DNA of 64,000 nt, from assembly GCA_002311665.1 (NCBI GenBank), contig DBYX01000007.1, forward strand, positions 1-64,000. The letters are read 5' to 3'. Made by a program: the position numbers and the translations under genes. Numbering within the stretch: the stretch's first letter is position 1; the number at the start of each line of letters is the position of its first letter. Shown here one piece after another: positions 1 through 8,715 of this stretch. Origin of the DNA: Lachnoclostridium sp. UBA1175. Its GTDB lineage: Bacteria > Bacillota > Clostridia > Lachnospirales > Lachnospiraceae. The notes under the pieces are model-generated. The model made no database searches and was not told the DNA's origin. It saw only the letters and a list, made by a program, of their open reading frames with translations.

Positions 1-109
1 TCGGCGGTGCGCTTGTCGAGAGACGCATGAGAGGTCAAAACCGATAGGACACAGGCCGACGGTGTTCCGGCGGTGTTGCCGTGAAGAGTCGCGTTTGCGA
101 AGTTTTGCC

Positions 110-137
110 TTTACATTTTCCGATGATGTGATAAAAT
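110..137 (+). promoter_or_regulatory. Candidate sigma-A promoter for the antiporter gene
   Basis: TTTACA at 110-115 and TAAAAT at 132-137 are separated by 16 bases, and a TG dinucleotide sits one base before the -10 (extended -10). Transcription would begin near base 144, inside the hairpin that follows, about 55 bases before the antiporter start codon. Bases 1-109 hold no gene I can assign. They may contain the 3' end of an upstream gene, but no frame is recognisable. Confidence 0.6.
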
Positions 138-140
138 ATT

Positions 141-172
141 CCGAGGAATCGTCGCTTTCGGCGGTTCCTCGG
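141..172 (+). other. Perfect hairpin at the predicted 5' end of the antiporter mRNA
   Basis: CCGAGGAA (141-148) pairs with TTCCTCGG (165-172), and the stem continues inward through CGTCG/CGGCG to a CTTT loop. That is about 13-14 pairs counting wobbles. It is followed by ATTTTG, a poor uridine tract. Because the -10 element lies at 132-137, the hairpin would sit at the extreme 5' end of the transcript. It could be a 5' stabilising stem-loop, or a weak terminator for an upstream gene overlapped by the promoter. Confidence 0.5.
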
Positions 173-200
173 ATTTTGTATCGGCGGGGACGGAGGAATC

Positions 201-1322
201 ATGATTTCATTATTGTCTTTCTGGGATAGTTATATAACCAATCCGACGCTGCTTCGGATCGCACCGTACCTTCTTTTTGCCATCGGTCTGGTGCTGTTGA
301 TCAAAGGCGGCGACTGGTTCGTCGACGGTGCATCCGGCATCGCGAAGCGGTACCATGTGCCGGAGCTTCTGATCGGTGCGACGGTCGTTTCCATCGGCAC
401 GACGCTGCCGGAGGTTATGGTCTCCTCGGGTGCGGCGCTGAAGAATGCCGGGGATATCGCGTACGGAAATGCCATCGGTTCGATCATCTGCAACACCGCG
501 CTGATCGCAGCGATCACGGTTGCGGTGAAACCGTCGAAGGCGGAGCGCAAGACACTGGTGCTTCCGGTCGTCAGCTTCTTCCTTGCGGCGGCGGTGTACT
601 GTTTTGCGGCATACGGGACGAAGAGTTTTTCGAGACCGATCGGTATCATCTTGCTTGTCATGTTTGTCGCGTATATGGCGCTCACGATCTATCAGGCGGT
701 ATCCGGCGTGAGACGCGGCGGGGCGAAGCCCGCGGCGGAGGCTGCCGGCGCGGAGCAGAAGAGCGGAACGGTTTCCGCGGACAATGCTTCGGCAGAAGGC
801 AAGGCAGGGGATGCGGACAAGAGTGATGAAAAGCCGCGTTCGCTGGCAGTCCTGCTTCTGATGATCGTCGGCGGAGCCGCATTGATCGCGGTCGGAGCGG
901 ACCTTCTGGTGGATAACGCGACGATCATCGCGAAGAACTTCGGCGTGTCGGACGCGATGATCGCACTCACGGTGATCGCTCTCGGGACATCGCTTCCGGA
1001 GCTGGTGACGGCGATCACGTCACTGGTCAAGGGACACGGTTCCCTGTCCCTCGGCAATGTCATCGGAGCGAACCTGTTCAACCTGGTTCTCGTGAGCGGT
1101 ATGGCGGTGACCATCTGCCCGTTCGGCCTGCCGGACAGCAAGCCGATCGCGGGGATCAACTCGTCGCTTGTCGTCGATATTCCGGTGATGCTTTTCGTTA
1201 TGGCGCTTCTGACGATCCCTACGTTGATCCGCGGCAAGCTGTCGAGGGTGCAGGGTGTGCTGCTCCTTGCGACATATGTGGCGTTCACCGCGTTTCAGAT
1301 CGTTTTCTCGCTGTGCTTCTGA
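201..1322 (+). CDS. Calcium/sodium antiporter, CaCA family (YrbG-like)
   Basis: A 373-residue inner-membrane cation/Ca2+ exchanger of the YrbG type, expected to exchange Ca2+ against Na+ or H+. The two inverted-topology halves each carry the family's alpha-repeat: GTTLPE at 66-71 with GNAIGSIICN at 89-98, and GTSLPE at 263-268 with GNVIGANLFN at 286-295. Strongly hydrophobic segments fill both halves. A hydrophilic, Ala/Glu/Lys-rich loop (about 171-215) joins them and is the likely cytoplasmic linker. GGAGGA lies just upstream of the ATG. The gene stands alone between its own promoter and a strong terminator. The family assignment is secure, but ion preference cannot be read from the sequence. 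Confidence 0.9.
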   Translation: MISLLSFWDSYITNPTLLRIAPYLLFAIGLVLLIKGGDWFVDGASGIAKRYHVPELLIGATVVSIGTTLPEVMVSSGAALKNAGDIAYGNAIGSIICNTALIAAITVAVKPSKAERKTLVLPVVSFFLAAAVYCFAAYGTKSFSRPIGIILLVMFVAYMALTIYQAVSGVRRGGAKPAAEAAGAEQKSGTVSADNASAEGKAGDADKSDEKPRSLAVLLLMIVGGAALIAVGADLLVDNATIIAKNFGVSDAMIALTVIALGTSLPELVTAITSLVKGHGSLSLGNVIGANLFNLVLVSGMAVTICPFGLPDSKPIAGINSSLVVDIPVMLFVMALLTIPTLIRGKLSRVQGVLLLATYVAFTAFQIVFSLCF

Positions 1323-1367
1323 CGGGAGCGCGGGGAGGTTTCCTTTCACAGGATCATAAGAGTTATC

Positions 1368-1401
1368 AAGGCACGGGCACTCGGCTGCCCGTGCCTTTTT
1401 T
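1368..1401 (+). terminator. Intrinsic terminator of the antiporter gene
   Basis: AAGGCACGGGCA (1368-1379) pairs perfectly with TGCCCGTGCC plus T's (1386-1397) around a CTCGGC loop, followed by TTTTTT. This is a classic rho-independent terminator. Bases 1402-1528 contain no gene or other feature that I can see. Confidence 0.92.
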
Positions 1402-1528
1402 GTGTGAGCCGGCGGTGCAGTGAGGCTCCGCGCGCAGGGGCGGATCGACACCTTGTACCGCGCGGCGGGAAATCCTATGAAATATCATTGAATTATGCAT
1501 TATTTAACTGTATACCGGGAAAATGTGC

Positions 1529-1557
1529 TTTTCATTTCGGAACTTTTTTGATATAAT
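1529..1557 (+). promoter_or_regulatory. Candidate sigma-A promoter for the asp23-nusB operon
   Basis: TTTTCA (1529-1534) and a perfect TATAAT (1552-1557) are 17 bases apart, with TG one base before the -10. The predicted leader (about 1564-1650) contains a small hairpin, CCCTCA...TGAGGG near 1577-1594. No other strong promoter is visible until the argR region, so this site probably serves the whole nusB-xse-ispA-dxs-tlyA-nadK run. Confidence 0.7.
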
Positions 1558-1650
1558 GCTATCGATTGTAACTATGCCCTCATTTTGTGAGGGGGCGATA
1601 TATGCGGAAACCGTGGATGTAACCGTGTTTCCCGGAATTCGGAGGTTAGT

Positions 1651-2043
1651 ATGAGCAACAAAGATACGAGAGAGCCGGTTTACGAGGCGGAGATCGAGAT
1701 TGAGGGCACGGAGGGACAGGCAGTCGTTTCGGACGACGTCATCGCGACCGTGGTCGGCCTCGCGGCGGCGGAGGTGGAAGGTGTGGCACATCTGTCCGGC
1801 AACCTGACGAAGGAAGTGATCGGCCGCAACGGTATCAAGAACAACAGCAAGGGCGTGAAGATCAGCCTGATCGACGGCCGTGTGGCTACCGAGCTCTCGG
1901 TGTGCGTACAGTACGGTTACAGCGTGCCCAGAGTTGCGAAAAATGTACAGGAGAAGGTTCGCTCCGCAATCGAGAGCATGCTCGGATTTGCATCCGACCG
2001 CGTGACTCTGCATGTGGTCGGAGTCGATCTCGACCGTAAGTAA
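1651..2043 (+). CDS. Asp23/Gls24 family envelope stress response protein
   Basis: A 130-residue cytoplasmic protein of the Asp23/Gls24 (YqhY-like) family. The diagnostic core runs from about residue 27 (VVSDDVIATVVGLAA, then EVEGVAHLSG), followed by GVKISLIDGRVATELSVCVQYG and a C-terminal VPRVAKNVQEKVRSAIESM helix. In Bacillus and relatives the yqhY member sits directly before nusB, as here, and has been linked to fatty-acid or envelope homeostasis; the biochemical function is not established. GGAGG precedes the ATG (1641-1645). It is the first gene of a long operon, 19 bases before nusB. Confidence 0.88.
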   Translation: MSNKDTREPVYEAEIEIEGTEGQAVVSDDVIATVVGLAAAEVEGVAHLSGNLTKEVIGRNGIKNNSKGVKISLIDGRVATELSVCVQYGYSVPRVAKNVQEKVRSAIESMLGFASDRVTLHVVGVDLDRK

Positions 2044-2062
2044 TCGCGTCGGAGGATATAAG

Positions 2063-2617
2063 ATGCATAAGAATAACGATTCGCTCATAGAAGAGAGCGA
2101 ACGCGGGGAAGTTGCCGGCACGCCGGGCGCGGAAGCGACGGAGGAGACGGCGGACAAGCGCCGCGCGGGCAGCAGAGTCAGCGCCAGGACGAGGGAACTC
2201 CGTGAGTTCCGCAAGCAGGTGTTCATCCTTTTGTTCCTGACGGGATTTTACGAGAAGGCAGAGCGGGAGCCGCAGGCGAGACTGTACCTGGAGGATGTGG
2301 AGCTTCCCGAGGAGACGCGCGAGCGCATTTACAAGCGCTACGCGGAGATCGCGGGCAAGATCGGCAGCATCGATCCGATGATCTCCAAGGCATCGCAGGG
2401 CTGGAACCTGCACCGGATCGGCAAGGCGGAGCTCAACATTATGCGCGTTGCGGTCTACGAGATGTATTTTGACGATACCATTCCCGTGGGCGTGGCGATC
2501 AATGAGGCGGTGGAACTCGCGCGCACGTTCGGAACGGACCAGTCGCACGCGTTCGTCAACGGCATCCTGTCCGCGGTGCTCAAGAACAATCCGCAGGAGG
2601 AGAAGCCGAAGGCTTAA
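2063..2617 (+). CDS. nusB: Transcription antitermination factor NusB
   Basis: A 184-residue NusB that binds boxA RNA with S10 (NusE) during antitermination of rRNA transcription. The start at 2063 is chosen because GGAGG (2051-2055) lies eight bases upstream. A longer reading would overlap asp23 without a ribosome site. Residues 1-45 form a charged, Glu-rich extension; the helical NusB fold follows from about SARTRELREFRKQVFILLF. Family hallmarks near the end are AELNIMRVAVYEM, IPVGVAINEAVELA and FVNGILSAVL. Typical NusB proteins are 130-150 residues, so the acidic N-terminal extension is unusual but not rare in Clostridia. Confidence 0.92.
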   Translation: MHKNNDSLIEESERGEVAGTPGAEATEETADKRRAGSRVSARTRELREFRKQVFILLFLTGFYEKAEREPQARLYLEDVELPEETRERIYKRYAEIAGKIGSIDPMISKASQGWNLHRIGKAELNIMRVAVYEMYFDDTIPVGVAINEAVELARTFGTDQSHAFVNGILSAVLKNNPQEEKPKA

Positions 2618-2671
2618 GGCTGCGGGTGTACAGCGCCCGGAGCGTCAACGAACACAGAACCGGGGGTTGCT

Positions 2672-3937
2672 ATGCCGTACACCGTAAGCCAGATTACCGC
2701 GTACCTGAAGAACCTTTTGGAAGGGCAATCGACGCTGCGCAATGTCGAAGTGGTCGGGGAGATCTCCGAGTACCGCCGCTCCGGCCAGCTTTATTTTACG
2801 CTGGTGGACAACGGCGCGAAGCTGCCGTGCGTGATGTTCGCGGACAGCGCGCAGAGGGGACTGTTGTGTTCTCTGAACGTCGGAAGAAAGGTCAAGGTTT
2901 CCGGAAGGATCACCGTGTACCCGCAGGGCGGGCGGTACCAGCTCTATGCGACGCGCGTCGAGGATGTCGGACACGGTCCGCTCAACGAGCAGCTGCAGAA
3001 GCTTGCGCTGGCGCTGAAGGCGGAGGGATTGTTCGACCGGGAGCACAAGAAGCCGATTCCGCTGTATCCGCGGAGGGTCGGGCTGGTGACCGCGAACAAT
3101 TCCGCGGTGCTTGAGGATATGCGAAGGGTGTTCCGCGAGCGGAATCCCTACATACAATTGGTGCTTTCTCCCTGCCGCGTGCAGGGCAAGGGAGCTGCGC
3201 GGGAGATCTGCCGCGCGATCCGACGCGCGGAGCGCGCCGGTGTTGATGTGATCATAGTGGGGCGCGGCGGCGGAAGCCGTGACGACTTGCTGGAATTCAG
3301 TGATGAGGAACTTGTGCGCACCGTGTACGCGTGCAAAACGCCCATAATCTCCGCCGTCGGGCACGAGATCGACTATATGCTGATCGATTACGTGGCGGAT
3401 GCCCAGGTGCAGACACCGACGGCAGCAGCGGAGAAGGTGGCATTTTCCGCGGATGAATTCACGATGACGCTTGTCAATATGCACAGCGACCTTGTGAATG
3501 CCGTGCTCCGTTCCGTCGACAGCTCGAGGGAGCGGCTCGCGAGACTTCGGCAGGGGATGCGCTACGTGAGCCCGAAGGAGCAGCTTCGGAGGCGCCGCGA
3601 CATATTGCGTCAGAACCGCGACGCGATGGCACGCGCGATGGATGCCGCGACGGCGGATGCCGTGCGCAGGACATCGGAACAGCGCAGAGCGCTTCGGGAC
3701 AGCATGCGCGACTGCCTGAGGGCGTACCGGAACCGGCTTAGTATGCTGGAGACCGGGCTCACGGCGATGTCGCCGTACCGCCTGCTGGAGCAGGGGTACG
3801 CGTTTGTGACCGTCGGCGGACGGCCGGTGAAGGGCATCGGAGACCTTCCCGCGGGAACCCTTGTACGGGGCTTCCTTGCGGACGGTCAGTTTGAGGCACA
3901 GGTGCTTTCGTCGGAGCCGGCGGACCCGGAGACATAA
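2672..3937 (+). CDS. xseA: Exodeoxyribonuclease VII large subunit
   Basis: A 421-residue catalytic subunit of exonuclease VII, which degrades single-stranded DNA from either end. An N-terminal OB-fold (about 1-105) contains VVGEISEYRRSGQLYFTL. The catalytic domain carries GRGGGSRDDL (198-206), SAVGHEID (227-234) and QTPTAAAE (247-254). A coiled coil of about 120 residues follows, where small subunits bind. The C-terminal LEQGYAFV motif (from residue 371) is typical. It is followed after nine bases by xseB, as expected for a two-subunit enzyme. Confidence 0.95.
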   Translation: MPYTVSQITAYLKNLLEGQSTLRNVEVVGEISEYRRSGQLYFTLVDNGAKLPCVMFADSAQRGLLCSLNVGRKVKVSGRITVYPQGGRYQLYATRVEDVGHGPLNEQLQKLALALKAEGLFDREHKKPIPLYPRRVGLVTANNSAVLEDMRRVFRERNPYIQLVLSPCRVQGKGAAREICRAIRRAERAGVDVIIVGRGGGSRDDLLEFSDEELVRTVYACKTPIISAVGHEIDYMLIDYVADAQVQTPTAAAEKVAFSADEFTMTLVNMHSDLVNAVLRSVDSSRERLARLRQGMRYVSPKEQLRRRRDILRQNRDAMARAMDAATADAVRRTSEQRRALRDSMRDCLRAYRNRLSMLETGLTAMSPYRLLEQGYAFVTVGGRPVKGIGDLPAGTLVRGFLADGQFEAQVLSSEPADPET

Positions 3938-3946
3938 GGAGAACAT

Positions 3947-4204
3947 ATGGCAGAGAAACAGGATAAAAAGGCCGCGGGCAGCCGGAAGAAGGCGGATCCC
4001 GCGAAGCCGTTGGAGCAGTCGATGCAGGAGCTCTCCGACATTGTCGCCCGGATGGAAAAGGGCGGGATACCGCTCGAGGAGATGTTCGCGATGTACAAGG
4101 AGGGCATGGACCTTCTGAAGCAGTGCAAGAGTGCGATCGACGGCGTGGAGAAGGAACTGGAGATCCTCGAGGAAGACGGAGACGACGATGAAGACGTTGA
4201 ATGA
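3947..4204 (+). CDS. xseB: Exodeoxyribonuclease VII small subunit
   Basis: An 85-residue helical small subunit that binds the coiled coil of XseA. The family pattern is clear from about residue 23: LEQSMQELSDIVARME, then GGIPLEEMFAMYKEGM and an LLKQCKSAIDGVEKEL helix. An acidic tail (EEDGDDDEDVE) ends the protein. AGGAGAAC lies just before the ATG. The 3' end overlaps the start of the prenyltransferase gene by 17 bases, pointing to coupled translation. Confidence 0.93.
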   Translation: MAEKQDKKAAGSRKKADPAKPLEQSMQELSDIVARMEKGGIPLEEMFAMYKEGMDLLKQCKSAIDGVEKELEILEEDGDDDEDVE

Positions 4205-5096
4205 CGAGATGGGCAGGCTGGCGGAGGAGATCACCGAACGGATCGGCAGATTTCTGCCGTCGGAGGACGGTTATCAGAAGACGGTCGCGGAAGCGATGAA
4301 ATACAGTGTCTTAAACGGCGGCAAGAGAGTGCGGCCGATCCTGATGCTGCTCACTTACCGCGCGCTCGGCGGACCTGCGGCGGAGGAGACGAGCCTTGTG
4401 GACCCGTTCCTCGCGGCGATCGAGATGATCCACAGCTACTCCCTCGTGCACGACGACCTTCCCGCGATGGACAACGACCGTTTCCGCAGAGGCAAACTCA
4501 CGACACACGCAAAATACGGCCACGCGATGGGCATTCTTGCCGGCGACGGTCTGTTGAACGCCGCATTTGAGGCGGCTCTCTCTGCGGAGGAGAGCGACAA
4601 TACCCGCGGCAGGACGATCCCGGCGCTCCGCGTGCTCGCGGAGAAGGCGGGTGTGTACGGCATGGTCGGCGGACAGTCGGTCGATGTCGAGAAGACCGGC
4701 GAGCCGATGACGGAGCAGGAACTGGATTTCGTGTACCGGCTGAAGACCGGCGCGCTGCTGCAGGCATCGATGCAGGTCGGAGCCGTGCTGGCCGGCGCGG
4801 ATGAAAAGACCGTGAAGGAGATGGGCGAGATCGCGCTCCGCGTGGGACTCGCGTTCCAGATCCAGGACGATATACTTGACATCGCAAGCACCACGGAGGC
4901 GCTCGGCAAACCCGTGGGCAGCGATGAGAAAAACCATAAGACGACCTATGTGACACTGTACGGCATGCGCGCGTCGAAGGAGGCGGTGGAAAATCTCTCC
5001 GACGAGGCGCTCACAATGCTGGCGAAATATCCCGGAGGGCAGCGCGGGGAGCCGCTCGCCGAACTGATCGCGTCGCTGGTCGGACGGACGGTATGA
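4188..5096 (+). CDS. ispA: Farnesyl/geranyl diphosphate synthase (polyprenyl synthetase)
   Basis: A 302-residue trans-isoprenyl diphosphate synthase that condenses IPP with allylic diphosphates to give C10-C15 products, precursors for undecaprenyl phosphate. The first Asp-rich motif is DDLPAMD (89-95), which has the two-residue insertion typical of bacterial farnesyl diphosphate synthases. The second is DDILD (227-231). GGKRVRP (44-50) binds IPP. The ATG at 4188 lies inside the end of xseB; GAGGA is 14 bases upstream and a second ATG at 4209 is possible. dxs follows, so isoprenoid precursor and chain-length genes are adjacent. Confidence 0.93.
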   Translation: MKTLNDEMGRLAEEITERIGRFLPSEDGYQKTVAEAMKYSVLNGGKRVRPILMLLTYRALGGPAAEETSLVDPFLAAIEMIHSYSLVHDDLPAMDNDRFRRGKLTTHAKYGHAMGILAGDGLLNAAFEAALSAEESDNTRGRTIPALRVLAEKAGVYGMVGGQSVDVEKTGEPMTEQELDFVYRLKTGALLQASMQVGAVLAGADEKTVKEMGEIALRVGLAFQIQDDILDIASTTEALGKPVGSDEKNHKTTYVTLYGMRASKEAVENLSDEALTMLAKYPGGQRGEPLAELIASLVGRTV

Positions 5097-5115
5097 CGGG
5101 GGAGACGAACGGAGC

Positions 5116-6978
5116 ATGGCCGAGTTGTTATCTTTGATCACCAAACCGAACGATGTCAAGGAGATCCCCGAGGAGAAACTGCCGCGCCTGGCGGCGGAGA
5201 TCCGCAAGGAGATCCTGATCACCGTCAGCAAGAACGGCGGACACCTGGCGTCGAATCTGGGCGCCGTGGAACTGACGATCGCGCTGCATCGGTTTCTTAC
5301 ATTTCCCGAGGACAAGCTGATCCTCGACGTGGGGCACCAGTGTTACACGCACAAGCTGCTGACCGGGCGCAGGGACGCATTTTCCACACTGCGGCGCGAG
5401 GGCGGCATCAGCGGATTCCCGAAGCGGGCGGAGAGCGAGTGCGATGCGTTCGATACGGGGCACAGCTCCACCTCGCTCTCGGTGGCTGCCGGAATGGCGA
5501 TGGCGCGCGACCTGAAGGGGCAGAAGAACCGTGTCGTCGCGGTCATCGGCGATGGGTCGCTCTCGGGCGGTATGGCGTACGAGGCGCTCAACAACATCGG
5601 CCGCCTCGGCACGAATGTGATCGTCGTGCTCAACGACAACGAGATGTCGATCTCGAAAAATGTGGGCGGCATCGCGAACTACCTCGGTCATCTGCGGATG
5701 ACGCAGGGTTATCTGAACTTAAAGAACAGCGTGGAGCGTAAGCTCAACCGCACCAACATCGGCGGGGCGCTGGCCAAGGGTATCAAGAAGACGAAAGACT
5801 CCATCCGGCAGATCATGATCCCCGGGGATTTCTTCGAGGAGATGGGGCTTACCTATTTCGGTCCGGTGGACGGACACAACATTGCGGAGATCACGATGGC
5901 GCTGCAGGCGGCCGAGAAAGTGCGCGGCGGTGTGCTGATCCACGTGATCACGAAGAAGGGCAAGGGCTATTCCTTTGCCGAGGCGGAGCCGAGCCGTTTC
6001 CACGGCATCGAGCCGTTCCGCCTGGCGACCGGCAAAGTGCGCGAGAGCGGAGAGGCGCCGTCGTACACGTCGGTGTTCGGAAGCGAGATCGTGCGGCTCG
6101 GGATGAAGCGTCCCGACATCGTGTGCGTCACGGCGGCGATGGCCGGCGGGACCGGACTTGCGGAGTTCTCTATGAATTTTCCGGGGCGGTGCTTCGACGT
6201 GGGGATCGCGGAGGAGCACGCGGTGACATTTGCCGCTGGGATGGCGGCGAGCGGACTGCGCCCCGTGGTGTGCATCTACTCGACATTTTTACAGAGAGCC
6301 TACGACCAGATCCTGCACGACGTATGTCTGCAGAAGCTGCCGGTCATATTTGCCATCGACCGCGCGGGGATCGTACCGCGCGACGGTGAGACGCACCAGG
6401 GCCTGTTCGACATCGCATTTCTCTCGTCGATGCCCGGCATGACGGTGCTTGCGCCGTCCAACGGGCGGGAGCTTCGGAAAATGCTTTCGTACGCGCTGAC
6501 CGTGGACGGTCCCGTGGCGATCCGCTATCCGAAGGGGTCGCAGGACAGCGATCTCGTGCCGGATGAGGTGTCCGCGATCGAGACCGGCCGATGCGACGAG
6601 GTCGCGCGGGGAGCGGATATTGCGATCAGCTTCCTCGGACCGCTGCGCTCGACGATCGACGAGGTCACGGAGTCGCTCGCGGCGGACGGGATCCGGCCGA
6701 CCGTGGCGGACGCGAGGTTCGCGGTGCCGTTCGACCGGGATTGGATCCGGGGACTCGCGGGGACGCACAGGGTGCTTGTGACCGTTGAGGAAGGCGTCTC
6801 GACGGGAGGTTACGGCGAGGCCGTGGCGGCCTGGGCGGAGGAGGAAAACCTTCCTCTGCGGGTAGTCACGATCGCGGCGCCGAACGCATTTCTCGCGCAT
6901 GGATCGCGCGCGGAACTCGCCCGTCAATGCGGGCTTGACGCGGGATCGATCGCGGAGAGGATTCGGGGGCTTTTGTGA
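5116..6978 (+). CDS. dxs: 1-deoxy-D-xylulose-5-phosphate synthase
   Basis: A 620-residue thiamine diphosphate enzyme that joins pyruvate and glyceraldehyde 3-phosphate in the first step of the MEP pathway. The ThDP/Mg motif is GDGS (145-148) through NDN (173-175). The transketolase pyrimidine-binding part contains GIAEEHAVTFAAGMA, followed by DRAGIVPRDGETHQG, and a C-terminal transketolase domain ends the protein. Length matches the family. GGAG lies before the ATG. The stop overlaps the tlyA GTG start by four bases. With ispA upstream and ispH about 50 kb downstream, the window shows that this organism uses the MEP route. Confidence 0.96.
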   Translation: MAELLSLITKPNDVKEIPEEKLPRLAAEIRKEILITVSKNGGHLASNLGAVELTIALHRFLTFPEDKLILDVGHQCYTHKLLTGRRDAFSTLRREGGISGFPKRAESECDAFDTGHSSTSLSVAAGMAMARDLKGQKNRVVAVIGDGSLSGGMAYEALNNIGRLGTNVIVVLNDNEMSISKNVGGIANYLGHLRMTQGYLNLKNSVERKLNRTNIGGALAKGIKKTKDSIRQIMIPGDFFEEMGLTYFGPVDGHNIAEITMALQAAEKVRGGVLIHVITKKGKGYSFAEAEPSRFHGIEPFRLATGKVRESGEAPSYTSVFGSEIVRLGMKRPDIVCVTAAMAGGTGLAEFSMNFPGRCFDVGIAEEHAVTFAAGMAASGLRPVVCIYSTFLQRAYDQILHDVCLQKLPVIFAIDRAGIVPRDGETHQGLFDIAFLSSMPGMTVLAPSNGRELRKMLSYALTVDGPVAIRYPKGSQDSDLVPDEVSAIETGRCDEVARGADIAISFLGPLRSTIDEVTESLAADGIRPTVADARFAVPFDRDWIRGLAGTHRVLVTVEEGVSTGGYGEAVAAWAEEENLPLRVVTIAAPNAFLAHGSRAELARQCGLDAGSIAERIRGLL

Positions 6979-7808
6979 AGGTTCGGTTGGATGTGAATAT
7001 GGTGAGCCGCGGGCTGACGCCCTCGCGGGAGAAGGCAAGGGAGAAGATCCGGAACGGACACGTGTCGGTGAACGGAGTGACCGTGACCAAGCCGGGAACG
7101 ATGATCGCGGAGGATGCGGTGATCGAACTGTCGGGCGACGACGGCGATTTCGTCGGGCGCGGAGGCCGGAAGCTGGAGAAGCTTCTCTCGCTGTACAAAC
7201 CGTCCCTGGAGGGGCTGCGATGCATCGATGTCGGCGCGTCCACAGGCGGTTTCACGGAGGCGATGTTACGGCGCGGAGCGTCCGTGGTGTACGCCGTGGA
7301 TGTCGGTACCGACCAGCTTGCGCAATCCCTGCGGGAGGATCCGCGGGTGGTAGTGATGGAGCAGACGGACATACGGACGGTCGCGGCGGAGGACATCGGC
7401 GGTACGGTGGATTTCGCGGGGATCGACGTATCCTTCATCTCACTGACTATGATCCTGCCGTATGTTGCGGCGCTGCTGACGCCGGGAGCGGAGACCGGAT
7501 TCCTGATCAAACCGCAGTTTGAGGCGGGAAGAAGCCACGTGGGCAAGCGCGGCGTGGTGAAGGACCCGAAGGTCCATACGGAAGTGTTGAACAGAGTGTT
7601 GCAGGCGGCACGCGCCGTCGGGTTTGAGCCGGTACAACTGACCGACTCGCCGATCCGGGGACAGAACGGTAACGTCGAGTATCTTATGTACGCCCGATTC
7701 GACCCGGAGAGAGCGTTGACCGGTTCACCGGAAGATCCGGCAGAGCCTGTGACGGCAATCGATGCGGAAAGGACGGTTCATGAAGCGTTTTTGCATCATC
7801 GCGAATAA
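6975..7808 (+). CDS. tlyA: TlyA family rRNA 2'-O-methyltransferase / putative hemolysin
   Basis: A 277-residue protein with an N-terminal S4 RNA-binding domain (about 1-60; LVSRGLTPSREKAREKI-like pattern and the VTKPGT turn) and a FtsJ-like SAM methyltransferase domain (CIDVGASTGGFTEAML from about residue 81, then YAVDVG). Characterised TlyA proteins 2'-O-methylate 16S and 23S rRNA; the older 'hemolysin' label is not supported by sequence. Translation begins with GTG, which overlaps the dxs stop (GTGA), suggesting coupling. The dxs-tlyA-nadK-argR-recN order is a common Firmicute arrangement. Confidence 0.9.
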   Translation: MKVRLDVNMVSRGLTPSREKAREKIRNGHVSVNGVTVTKPGTMIAEDAVIELSGDDGDFVGRGGRKLEKLLSLYKPSLEGLRCIDVGASTGGFTEAMLRRGASVVYAVDVGTDQLAQSLREDPRVVVMEQTDIRTVAAEDIGGTVDFAGIDVSFISLTMILPYVAALLTPGAETGFLIKPQFEAGRSHVGKRGVVKDPKVHTEVLNRVLQAARAVGFEPVQLTDSPIRGQNGNVEYLMYARFDPERALTGSPEDPAEPVTAIDAERTVHEAFLHHRE

Positions 7809-8616
7809 CGAGAAGGACCCGGACGGCAGATATGTCGGGGAGTTGACGCGGTTCCTGGAGCAGAACGGCTGCAGCGTGTGGCATTGCGCACCGCTGGTGC
7901 CGGGAGAGGACGCGGCGGAGCGGTTTAAGGATATGCCGGAGGACATCGAGTGCACGATCGTGCTCGGCGGCGACGGAACGTTCCTTCACGCTTCGAAGGC
8001 GCTTCTGAGTAAGCGGACGGCCATCCTCGGGATCAACCTCGGAACGCTCGGCTTTCTGACGACCGCGGAGTACCGCGGCGCGGAGGATGCGCTCGCGCGG
8101 GTGATCCGCGACGAGTACCGGGAGCTCAAGGCAAGCCCGCTCGACCTGCTTCGAGGGGACGAGTACATCGAGTCCGCGGCGATGAACGAGATCGTCGTCT
8201 CGCGAAACGGCGTATCCCGGCTGATCCATCTGCAGGTCCTCGTGAACGGGGAGACCGTGTCGGATTACTACAGCGACGGTGTCATCATATCCACGCCGAT
8301 CGGCTCCACAGGCTACAGCCTGAGCGCCGGCGGCCCGATCGTGCAGCCGCACGCGGCGATCCTTCTGATCACGCCGATCTGCCCGCACACGATGCAGGCG
8401 CGGCCGCTCGCGGTATCGGACAGCGACACCATCACGGTGCGGGTGCTTAAGTGCTCGAGATCCATCCCCGAGGAGGCGGTGATCTCCGCGGACGGGGATG
8501 AGGTCGGCAAATTGAGTGTGGGACAGGAGATCACGATCCGCAAGGGAAGTGCGGCGGCGCGCATACTGAGCGTCGGCGAGGTCACCTTCTGGGATCGGGT
8601 GAAGAGCAAATTGTAA
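7780..8616 (+). CDS. nadK: NAD kinase
   Basis: A 278-residue NAD(+) kinase that phosphorylates NAD to NADP with ATP or polyphosphate. The invariant GGDGT motif is at 63-67, followed by FLHA. The C-terminal beta-rich domain has the NE/D and GSTGYSLSAGGPIV signature that binds NAD, then ITPICPHTMQARPLAV. The ATG at 7780 is preferred over one six codons earlier because AAAGGACGG precedes it at a reasonable distance and the protein then begins at the usual strand. It overlaps the end of tlyA by 29 bases. Confidence 0.94.
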   Translation: MKRFCIIANNEKDPDGRYVGELTRFLEQNGCSVWHCAPLVPGEDAAERFKDMPEDIECTIVLGGDGTFLHASKALLSKRTAILGINLGTLGFLTTAEYRGAEDALARVIRDEYRELKASPLDLLRGDEYIESAAMNEIVVSRNGVSRLIHLQVLVNGETVSDYYSDGVIISTPIGSTGYSLSAGGPIVQPHAAILLITPICPHTMQARPLAVSDSDTITVRVLKCSRSIPEEAVISADGDEVGKLSVGQEITIRKGSAAARILSVGEVTFWDRVKSKL

Positions 8617-8715
8617 TTGAGGCGGTCCGCGGCGAACGGCATTTTCCGAAGAACGGGAGGCGCGGGCGGAGGCCTTAGGAGCGAAAGCGCCGCGGAGGCG
8701 CAGAAAGGAACAACA

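Noticed and set aside
1..109. C-terminus of an upstream gene
   Set aside because: Short frames end at bases 28-30 and near 43-45, but too few codons remain to recognise or support any gene.
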